Positions 1 to 5,092 of a DNA stretch of 7,921 bases are shown here, piece after piece (the first letter of the stretch is position 1; each line of letters starts with the position of its first letter). Where the stretch lies: positions 1-7,921 of the forward strand of contig CAIMEK010000033.1 of the NCBI GenBank assembly GCA_903839965.1. Direction: 5' to 3'. This stretch comes from an uncultured Acetobacteraceae bacterium (lineage in GTDB: Bacteria > Pseudomonadota > Alphaproteobacteria > Acetobacterales > Acetobacteraceae). A program made the translations under genes and the position numbers. Below the pieces are notes generated by a model. It saw only the letters and a list, made by a program, of their open reading frames with translations, searched no databases and was not told the origin of the DNA.

Positions 1-124
1 CGAAGGCATCACGGCCGCGGAACTGGACCATATCGCGTTGCTTGCCATCCCGCTGACTGGCCTTCCGGCCGCGGTCGCGGCGATGACGTGGATCAGCGAC
101 CTGACCGAGCCCGGGAAGCGGTAA
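1..124 (+). CDS. C-terminal end of a probable carboxymuconolactone decarboxylase (CMD)-family protein, partial
   Basis: An open frame enters from the left edge in frame 2 and stops at TAA 122-124, giving about 40 C-terminal residues. The visible pattern is a GIT-x-x-EL-x-x helix followed by a small, Ala-rich helix containing G-L-P-A-A-V-A-A-M. This resembles the last two helices of CMD/AhpD-like proteins, which usually have a G(W/F)PAA-(V/A)-x-A segment near the C-terminus. The catalytic Cys-x-x-Cys or His region, if present, lies outside the window, so the reaction (decarboxylase, peroxidase-like or other) cannot be stated. The gene is convergent with the ars operon and has no visible link to it. 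The family call rests on a short stretch and is tentative. Confidence 0.5.
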   Translation, partial: EGITAAELDHIALLAIPLTGLPAAVAAMTWISDLTEPGKR

Positions 125-131
125 CTGACCC

Positions 132-148
132 GGCGGCTTCCGGCCGCC
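132..148 (+). terminator. GC-rich hairpin between the convergent CMD-family gene and acr3
   Basis: Perfect 6-bp arms (GGCGGC at 132-137 and GCCGCC at 143-148) surround a 5-nt loop, 8 nt after the upstream stop codon. There is no T-run after the hairpin, so it is not a textbook intrinsic terminator. A second 6-bp GGCCGG/CCGGCC inverted repeat at 191-209 covers the acr3 stop codon. Either could act as a transcript-end structure for the convergent genes, but short GC-rich dyads arise easily at this base composition. Confidence 0.25.
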
Positions 149-198
149 CACCCGCGGCCGGCCTTGTTCAACAGGTGCAGGATCAAGGGGGGCCGGTA

Positions 199-1266
199 TC
201 AGGCCGGCCGCCTCTCGTACCAGCCGCGTGTGCGGTTCACCACCGCCACGACCGCCAGCATCGCGGGCACCTCCACAAGCACCCCGACAACCGTCGCCAG
301 CGCGGCGCCGCTCTGGAAGCCGTAGACCATGATCGCCACGGCCACCGCCAGCTCGAAGAAATTGCTGGCGCCGATCAGGCAACTCGGCCCCGCGACCCGC
401 TGCTCGGAGCCAACGATGCGGTTGAGCAGGTAGGCCAGCGTCGAGGTGAAGAACACCTGGATGATGATCGGGATCGCCAGCAACAGGATGATCAGCGGCT
501 GCCCGACGATCTGCTGGCCCTGCAGGGCGAACAGGATGACCAGCGTCAGCAGCAGCGCGCCCAGCGACGGCGAGCGAAGCCGTGCCAGCGTCCGCCCGAG
601 CGCGGCCTCGCCGCCGGAGGTCAGCAGCGAGCGCCGCCAGACCTGCGCGGCCACCAGCGGCACGACGATGAAAATGACCACCGAGGCCAGCAGCGTGTTC
701 CACGGCACTGTAATGGACGACAGCCCGAGCAGCAGGCCGACGATGGGCGCGAACAGCACGAGCATCAGCGTGTCGTTCAGAGCCACCTGGCTGAGCGTGA
801 AGTTGGCATCGCCGTCCACCAGGCTCGACCAGGTGAACACCATCGCGGTGCAGGGCGCCGCCGCCAGCAGAATGAGCCCGGCGATGTAGCTGTCGATCTG
901 CCCGGCGGGCAGCCATGCCCGGAACAGGAACCCGACGAACAGCCACCCCAGCAACGCCATGCTGAACGGCTTGACCAACCAGTTCACCCCGACAGTGACG
1001 GCAATTCCTCGCCACTGCCGCCGGACCTGGCCGAGCGAGGCAAGGTCCACCCGCAGCAGCATCGGCACGATCATCGCCCAGATGAGCACCGCCACGGGCA
1101 GGTTGACCTGCGCCACCTCCAGGCTGCCGATGACGCGGAACACGCCGGGCAGCGCGCTGCCCAGCACGATGCCGGCGACGATACAGGCCGCGACCCAAAG
1201 GGTCAGGTAGCGTTCGAAGGTGCCGAGCGAGGCCTTGCGGACCCGGGCCTCTTGAGCTTCGCTCAT
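199..1266 (-). CDS. acr3: ACR3-family arsenite efflux transporter
   Basis: A 355-residue integral membrane protein, the normal length for bacterial Acr3. It exports As(OH)3/arsenite across the inner membrane using the proton gradient, the last step of the detoxification route encoded here. About ten hydrophobic segments can be read. The conserved transport cysteine is Cys139 in the A-P-C-T-A-M-V segment, and the conserved late glutamate is Glu332 in V-E-V-P-A-M-L. Glu305 follows the S-N-F-F motif, and these are the residues expected for the BASS/ACR3 fold. The ATG at 1264-1266 overlaps the TGA of the preceding arsC by 4 nt (ATGA), and a GGAAGG-like ribosome-binding site lies just upstream, so translation is probably coupled. 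It is the last gene of the operon. It is not the unrelated ArsB type. Identification is secure, but the ACR3 subgroup was not resolved. Confidence 0.95.
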   Translation of the reverse strand: MSEAQEARVRKASLGTFERYLTLWVAACIVAGIVLGSALPGVFRVIGSLEVAQVNLPVAVLIWAMIVPMLLRVDLASLGQVRRQWRGIAVTVGVNWLVKPFSMALLGWLFVGFLFRAWLPAGQIDSYIAGLILLAAAPCTAMVFTWSSLVDGDANFTLSQVALNDTLMLVLFAPIVGLLLGLSSITVPWNTLLASVVIFIVVPLVAAQVWRRSLLTSGGEAALGRTLARLRSPSLGALLLTLVILFALQGQQIVGQPLIILLLAIPIIIQVFFTSTLAYLLNRIVGSEQRVAGPSCLIGASNFFELAVAVAIMVYGFQSGAALATVVGVLVEVPAMLAVVAVVNRTRGWYERRPA

Positions 1267-1700
1267 GGCACCTTCCCCGTCGCCACGCGCCGCCCTTCGG
1301 CATCGACCACCAGCTCGCTGTCTTCCTTGGCGAAGGCGCCGCGCTGCGGCTTGGGCAACAGCTCCAGCACCGTCTCGGAAGGGCGGCAGAGCTTCACGCC
1401 CAACGGCGTCACCACGATGGGCCGGTTCATCAGGATGGGATGCTGCATGATGAAATCGATCAGCTCGTCATCCGTCCATTTCGCGTCACCGAGCCCGAGC
1501 TCCGCGTACGGCGTGCCCTTCTGCCGCAGCAGGTCGCGCACGCCGATGCCCATGCGCCGGATCAGGCCGACCAGCTCGTCGCGCGTCGGCGGCGTCTTCA
1601 GGTATTCGATGACCTGCGGCTCCTCGTCGCTGTTGCGGATCAGCGCCAGCACGTTGCGCGACGTGCCGCAGGCCGGGTTGTGGTAGATCGTCACAGTCAC
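1263..1700 (-). CDS. arsC: arsenate reductase, glutaredoxin-coupled ArsC type
   Basis: A 145-residue cytoplasmic enzyme of the ArsC/Spx thioredoxin-fold family (E. coli plasmid R773 ArsC is 141). It reduces As(V) to As(III), normally with glutathione and glutaredoxin. The catalytic Cys11 sits in N-P-A-C-G-T-S-R-N. The three arginines that bind arsenate in the R773 enzyme (60, 94, 107) are present with a one-residue offset as Arg59, Arg93 (H-P-I-L-M-N-R-P) and Arg106 (L-C-R-P-S-E). The start is GTG at 1698-1700, which overlaps the TGA of the preceding gene (GTGA), with an AGGAG ribosome-binding site about 7 nt upstream. The product As(III) is the substrate of the overlapping acr3 exporter. It is the second, evolutionarily unrelated arsenate reductase in the same operon. 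Identification is secure. Confidence 0.95.
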   Translation of the reverse strand: MTVTIYHNPACGTSRNVLALIRNSDEEPQVIEYLKTPPTRDELVGLIRRMGIGVRDLLRQKGTPYAELGLGDAKWTDDELIDFIMQHPILMNRPIVVTPLGVKLCRPSETVLELLPKPQRGAFAKEDSELVVDAEGRRVATGKVP

Positions 1701-2221
1701 GACGCCTCTCCTGCGGTGCGGTCAATTCCACCGCGTCCGATCGCCGCCACGCGGTTGGTCAGCGCCAGCCGGTCGAGCGCAGCGATCGGCAGCGCCATGA
1801 ACAGGCGGATGCGTGTCTCCATGGCACGGAACGCCTCGCGAAAAGCAAGCATGCGCTCGGCGGAAGAGCCGTCCGCGGCCGCAGGGTCCGGGATGCCCCA
1901 GTGGGCGGTGATGGGCTGGCCCGGCCAGACCGGGCAGACTTCTCCTGCCGCCTGGTCGCAGACCGTGAACACGAAATCCATCACCGGAGCACTGGGGGCA
2001 GCGAACTCGTCCCAGGGCTTGGACCGCAATCCCTCGGTGCGCAACCCGTGCTCGGCGAGCAGTTGCAGCGCCAGCGGATGCACCGCTCCCTTCGGCGCCG
2101 ACCCGGCGCTGAAGCCGCGGAACAGGCCGCGGCCGTGATGGTCCATCAGCACCTCGCCGAGGATGCTGCGGGCGGAATTGCCGGTGCAAATGAACAGGAC
2201 GTTCCGGACCGCCTCAGGCAT
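1697..2221 (-). CDS. arsC: arsenate reductase of the low-molecular-weight phosphotyrosine phosphatase family
   Basis: A 174-residue protein with the LMW-PTPase fold. The N-terminal P-loop C12-T-G-N-S-A-R18-S19 fits C-x5-R-S, and the general acid Asp112 lies in G-I-P-D-P-A. Cys88 and Cys96 (V-C-D-Q-A-A-G-E-V-C-P) occupy the region of the redox pair C82/C89 of S. aureus pI258 ArsC, but eight residues apart rather than seven. This supports an arsenate reductase using an intramolecular Cys cascade and thioredoxin (or another thiol) rather than a pure phosphatase. A short extension follows the catalytic domain. The ATG at 2219-2221 overlaps the arsM stop by 8 nt and has GGGAG upstream. The operon context fixes the arsenate role, while the electron donor is inferred. 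It shares no ancestry with the glutaredoxin-type ArsC encoded next to it. Confidence 0.9.
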   Translation of the reverse strand: MPEAVRNVLFICTGNSARSILGEVLMDHHGRGLFRGFSAGSAPKGAVHPLALQLLAEHGLRTEGLRSKPWDEFAAPSAPVMDFVFTVCDQAAGEVCPVWPGQPITAHWGIPDPAAADGSSAERMLAFREAFRAMETRIRLFMALPIAALDRLALTNRVAAIGRGGIDRTAGEAS

Positions 2222-3020
2222 TGTTCTCTCCCGGCTTGCGCGCCTCGATGATCGCGGAAGCGACGCAGTTCTCGATGCCCCGCCCCGGCACCCAGGCGGC
2301 CACCATGTCGCGGCTGTCCGGCCTGACGGCGACGCTCACGCCAACGAACCCCGCCGCGCACAGCAGCGAGGCGACCCGCTCGGCCGGTATCGCGCCACTG
2401 ACGCACCCGCAGAGCAGCGCCGGGTCGGCCTGCAAATCCTCGGGCAGCGGCGCGATGTTGACCACATCCGAGATCGCCACGCGCCCGCCTGGCTTGAGCA
2501 CCCGGAACCCCTCGCGGAACACTTGCGCCTTGTCGGGCGCCAGGTTCACCACGCAGTTCGAAATCACCACGTCGGCCACGGCGTCGGCGATCGGCAGGTG
2601 CTCGATTTCGCCCAGGCGGAACTCGACGTTGGCGGCGCCCACCTTGGCGGCGTTGGCGCGCGCCCTGGCCAGCATCTCGTGCGTCATGTCCACGCCGATC
2701 ACCCGCCCCTCGGGCCCCACCTGGCGCCCGGCGAGGAAACAGTCGAAGCCCGCCCCGCTGCCCAGGTCCACCACGACCTCGCCCGGGCGCATCGAGGCCA
2801 CCGCCGCCGGGTTGCCGCAGCCCAGGCCGAGATTGGCGCCTTCCGGCACGGCGGCGAGCTCGGCCTCGGAGTAGCCCATCTGCAGCGAGGCCATATCCGG
2901 CGCCGGCTTTGTGCCGCAGCAGGAAGCGGCCGGCGGGGCACAGCACGCGGAAGCGGACGCGCCGCTGGCGATGCCGCCATAGCGCGTGCGGATCAGGTCC
3001 TTGAGTTCAGTGGTTTCCAT
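2214..3020 (-). CDS. arsM: arsenite S-adenosylmethionine methyltransferase
   Basis: A 268-residue cytoplasmic class I SAM methyltransferase that methylates As(III) to mono-, di- and trimethylated species. The N-terminal region carries two vicinal Cys pairs (Cys26-27, Cys34-35), common in ArsM. SAM motif I is V-V-V-D-L-G-S-G-A-G at 82-91. The As(III)-binding cysteines expected in the family are visible as Cys68 (G-L-G-C-G-N-P), Cys156 (S-N-C-V-V-N-L-A-P-D-K) and Cys206 (G-C-V-S-G-A). I chose ATG 3018-3020 because the protein then begins METTELKDLIRTRYG, the usual family N-terminus, and AGGA lies about 8 nt upstream. An in-frame extension to 3119 would only add a low-complexity Pro/Ala tail antisense to arsR. 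It overlaps the end of arsR by 14 nt and the next gene by 8 nt. Confidence 0.94.
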   Translation of the reverse strand: METTELKDLIRTRYGGIASGASASACCAPPAASCCGTKPAPDMASLQMGYSEAELAAVPEGANLGLGCGNPAAVASMRPGEVVVDLGSGAGFDCFLAGRQVGPEGRVIGVDMTHEMLARARANAAKVGAANVEFRLGEIEHLPIADAVADVVISNCVVNLAPDKAQVFREGFRVLKPGGRVAISDVVNIAPLPEDLQADPALLCGCVSGAIPAERVASLLCAAGFVGVSVAVRPDSRDMVAAWVPGRGIENCVASAIIEARKPGENNA

Positions 3021-3360
3021 GTTTGCGTTCCTGGCTGGAGTGCTGGGGTGCCGGGCTGCAGGCGACGGGAATGCAGGCACGCCCGCAGCAGTTCTCGGTG
3101 AGGTAGGCGACCAGGCCATTCATGACTTCGTAGGCCGCGGCATAGATCAGTTGGCGGCCGCACCGACGCTGCGACACCAGGCCGGCGTGCAGCAGTTGTG
3201 CGAGATGGAAGGAGAGCGTGGTCGGCGGCACGCCGAGCCGTTCCGCCACAGCCCCAGCGGTGCACCCTTCCGGACCGGCCTGCACCAGCATCCGGAAGGC
3301 CTGGAGCCGCGTTTCCTGCGCCAGGGCGCCCAGCGCCTTCACAATTTGCGGACTTTCCAT
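3007..3360 (-). CDS. arsR: ArsR-family arsenic-responsive transcriptional repressor
   Basis: A 117-residue winged-helix protein of the ArsR/SmtB family, expected to repress this operon until it binds As(III). The DNA-recognition helix region is residues 33-60, including P-P-T-T-L-S-F-H-L-A-Q-L, and the wing follows around Arg66-Tyr73. The classical E-L-C-V-C-D-L metal site of R773 ArsR is absent, since the matching segment has only Cys33. Instead Cys91, Cys92, Cys96 and Cys101 cluster near the C-terminus (E-N-C-C-G-R-A-C), the arrangement known from Acidithiobacillus ferrooxidans-type ArsR with a C-terminal arsenite site. The start is ATG 3358-3360, since upstream extension needs a TTG at 3412-3414 and would run into the operator zone. 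The ribosome-binding site is weak (AGGA about 14 nt away, GGTG closer). It is the first gene of the operon. Confidence 0.92.
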   Translation of the reverse strand: MESPQIVKALGALAQETRLQAFRMLVQAGPEGCTAGAVAERLGVPPTTLSFHLAQLLHAGLVSQRRCGRQLIYAAAYEVMNGLVAYLTENCCGRACIPVACSPAPQHSSQERKHGNH

Positions 3361-3410
3361 GCGGCACCGTTTTGTCCTGCCGGCATTGATGCGCCCGGTA
3401 TCCGGCAATT

Positions 3411-3436
3411 TCAACGATATTATTGGAATTATCGAA
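3411..3436 (-). promoter_or_regulatory. candidate ars operator/promoter region
   Basis: Between the 3' end of the redox-protein gene (3478) and arsR (3360) lies a short AT-rich island in otherwise GC-rich DNA. It contains an inverted repeat with 5-bp arms, CGATA at 3415-3419 and TATCG at 3430-3434, around a 10-nt AT-rich spacer. This size suits an ArsR dimer. On the minus strand TAATAT (3422-3417) could serve as a -10 box, with only a poor -35 (TTCCTA, 3446-3441, 18-nt spacing). The position 50-75 nt before the arsR start fits autoregulation. The dyad is visible, but its binding to ArsR is inferred. Confidence 0.4.
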
Positions 3437-3477
3437 TTGTTAGGAAAGGCACCGGCGTCACACGGCGACCGCTGGCC

Positions 3478-3957
3478 TCAGCGTTCCGGCACCGGTCGCG
3501 GCAGCTCCGCCTCGATCAGGTCGGCGGCCAGCTTCGCCGCACGTGTGGTGAAGGTTTCGCAGCGCAGGTGCAGTTTGTCGCCCCGGAACGCCTGCTGGCC
3601 CTCCGGCGTGGCCAGGTCGCAGCCCAGGAGCCCGACGCAGGTCGTCGACCCAAACTCCTCGGCGAACTGCCGCGTCAGGGTGGCGACCGCCCGGTAGATC
3701 CGTTCCGTGGTTTCGTACGGGCCGGTCCTGCCGAAGGCCAATCCGAGCCCCATGACGGCGCCCGTCACCGCGCCGCAGGAACCGGCGGTATGGCTCATCC
3801 CGCCACAGAACCCCGAGGCCATGGCCGGCAGCAGGGCGGTCTCGATGCCCTGGCGGCGCGCCAGGGTCACCGCCACGCTCTCGGCGCAGAACAGCCCGCT
3901 CTGCCAGCACGCGAGGGCTTCGGCGCCGGCATCGCTGTCATCGGTGTTGCTGGTCAT
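3478..3957 (-). CDS. C_GCAxxG_C_C family protein (putative redox protein)
   Basis: A 159-residue soluble protein with the cysteine signature of the C_GCAxxG_C_C family. Cys24 lies in F-C-A-E-S, Cys51 in G-F-C-G-G-M, and Cys61 in S-C-G-A-V-T-G-A (here C-G-A rather than G-C-A). Cys107, Cys113 and Cys133 follow, matching the widely spaced later cysteines. No enzymatic activity is firmly established for the family. The cysteine pattern suggests redox or metal/metalloid chemistry, and members are often seen beside arsenic or thiol-redox genes. The start at ATG 3955-3957 has a good GGAGAGG ribosome-binding site 8 nt upstream. It lies upstream of arsR on the same strand, 117 nt away, but the ars operator between them suggests separate control. 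A role in arsenic handling is only inferred from position. Confidence 0.8.
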   Translation of the reverse strand: MTSNTDDSDAGAEALACWQSGLFCAESVAVTLARRQGIETALLPAMASGFCGGMSHTAGSCGAVTGAVMGLGLAFGRTGPYETTERIYRAVATLTRQFAEEFGSTTCVGLLGCDLATPEGQQAFRGDKLHLRCETFTTRAAKLAADLIEAELPRPVPER

Positions 3958-4021
3958 GGCAACGGCCTCTCCGGTTTGCGGCGGGTCGGGGACAGCGGCC
4001 AGGCCGGCCCCGAACGCCGCA

Positions 4022-4717
4022 TCAGAACCTGATCATATCAATCCGCGTCAACGTGACTTTTTGCGCAACGCCCGGAGCGTTGACCAGATGCCAGGCCACG
4101 TATTGCTCGGCATAGAGTTCCGCGGACGACATGCCATCCACCGGAACGATGACGCTCATGCCTTTCAGGGCGGCGTCGGTCGCGGTGTCCAGAACGGCGC
4201 CCTCGGCGGCGGTGCCGGTCACGATGACTGTCCTGATCCCCTTCCCGGCAAGAATTTTTTCGAGATCCGTGCCGACGAACTTGTCGGGGCCAGACTTCAC
4301 AATCGGGTCCGTCTCATAAGGTGAAATAGCGGTGGCAATGTCGGAAGCATTACCGCTTCCACCCAAACTATAAACGACAAATACCCCTTTTGACCTAGCC
4401 TCGATGAGAAGCTTTTTGACAATAGGTATTGAAGACAGGCAGCGTGGTCTTGTATTTATGTTGCACGGACCTTTTGTCGGGTCCTGGGCGCCATTGAAGT
4501 CAAGTAGCAACAGCGCCGTATCCTTGAGGTTGATTGTCACAGGCTTGAGTTCAGGGGGGGGCGGAGTTTTTACTTTTGCCCAGTCTTCTATGATGGTCTG
4601 GGCGAGCGCTGCTGACGGCGCCAACAAGCCAAAGCCGACGAAACATGCGCCAAGAGCGAATACCGTACCACGGATCATCTTACAGGTATTTGTCATCGTA
4701 TTCCCCGTTGCTGCCAT
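4022..4717 (-). CDS. exported isochorismatase-like (cysteine hydrolase superfamily) protein lacking the nucleophilic Cys
   Basis: A 231-residue protein with an N-terminal signal peptide (basic n-region around Lys13-Arg16, hydrophobic core 18-34, A-L-A before Gln40) and an isochorismatase-like domain from about residue 65. Asp73 (L-L-L-L-D-F) and Lys141 (K-x7-G-T-D-L) align with the Asp and Lys of the catalytic triad. In T-G-T-A-A-E-G-A174-V-L-D-T-A-T-D-A the position normally held by Cys is Ala, so an amidase/nicotinamidase mechanism is unlikely. True isochorismatases also lack this Cys (EntB has Gly), so it may be a Cys-independent hydrolase or a non-catalytic binder. The start is uncertain. 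ATG 4717 has a strong AGGAGG 13 nt upstream, while ATG 4696 has a weaker GGGGA at 5 nt. The gene's upstream half is distinctly AT-rich (26 G+C of 60 in 4381-4440), a sign of foreign origin. Substrate unknown. Confidence 0.75.
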   Translation of the reverse strand: MAATGNTMTNTCKMIRGTVFALGACFVGFGLLAPSAALAQTIIEDWAKVKTPPPPELKPVTINLKDTALLLLDFNGAQDPTKGPCNINTRPRCLSSIPIVKKLLIEARSKGVFVVYSLGGSGNASDIATAISPYETDPIVKSGPDKFVGTDLEKILAGKGIRTVIVTGTAAEGAVLDTATDAALKGMSVIVPVDGMSSAELYAEQYVAWHLVNAPGVAQKVTLTRIDMIRF

Positions 4718-5092
4718 TTGTTGCGAACCATCCTCCTCAGGACGCCTCACCCCGACGCCCGGTTGCCGGGCCACCGCATCGTGCCGCGCGGCGCCACTGC
4801 GATGGGGTGTCGTAACTAATACACTTCCGGTCAGGATCAACAACCGCGCGCCGCAGCGCCCGTTTCTCGGAAAGATCCGGTCGGCGCTTCGTTCCGCGCG
4901 TGGCCAGCCGACGCCGTGCGCCCGTCGGCCCGGCAACCACGGCCCAAAAAGGCTGAACTATCGGCCAAATAGGCGGTGAAGCCCTGCATGCGGGACAGCA
5001 CAGCCTCACCGAACATGCATCATGTCTTGCTGTGACCATGCAAACGGGTGTCAAATCAAATCTACGACAGATGACTTTCGGGAGAAACGAAC
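4718..5092. other. intergenic region between divergent genes
   Basis: These 375 bases separate the minus-strand isochorismatase-like gene from plus-strand cstA. No convincing coding sequence is seen on either strand. The open frames present are short, rich in Arg/Pro/Cys and show no family pattern. GC content jumps back up sharply at about 4740 relative to the adjoining gene. The left edge carries the AGGAGG ribosome-binding site of the minus-strand gene (complement of 4731-4736), and the right end carries the cstA regulatory elements listed separately. No tRNA, insertion sequence or long repeat was recognised. Confidence 0.6.
5013..5056 (+). promoter_or_regulatory. candidate cstA promoter with adjacent dyad
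   Basis: A perfect 13-bp dyad, ACATG-CAT-CATGT (5013-5025), sits directly before a possible -35 box TTGCTG (5027-5032). An 18-nt spacer and a partial -10 box TCAAAT (5051-5056) follow, 37 nt before the cstA start. The dyad position suits a regulator contacting RNA polymerase at -35. The -10 is weak, which is typical of an activated promoter. E. coli cstA is CRP-activated, but only a lone TGTGA half-site (5031-5035) is visible here. Transcription start and regulator are unknown. Confidence 0.35.

Noticed and set aside
88..1686. Long open frame on the plus strand
   Set aside because: It is antisense to acr3 and arsC, its product is rich in Arg/Gln/His/Pro without any family pattern, and the minus-strand genes have intact catalytic motifs.
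3021..3119. N-terminal extension of arsM by 33 codons
   Set aside because: It would overlap arsR deeply, encodes a low-complexity Ser/Pro/Ala tail absent from the family, and ATG 3020 has a suitable ribosome-binding site and the family N-terminus.
3361..3414. TTG-initiated extension of arsR
   Set aside because: TTG start, no ribosome-binding site, and it would run through the AT-rich operator zone. ATG 3360 gives the usual family N-terminus.
4718..4936. N-terminal extension of the isochorismatase-like protein
   Set aside because: It would bury the signal peptide inside the protein, and the extension is Arg-rich without family similarity. The strong AGGAGG at 4731-4736 belongs to a start further downstream.
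5031..5035. CRP site upstream of cstA
   Set aside because: Only one TGTGA half-site is present; the expected TCACA partner at 6-nt spacing is missing.
4737..5054. 105-codon minus-strand frame between the two divergent genes
   Set aside because: Cys/Arg/Pro-rich product with no family pattern and no ribosome-binding site. It overlaps the putative cstA promoter.
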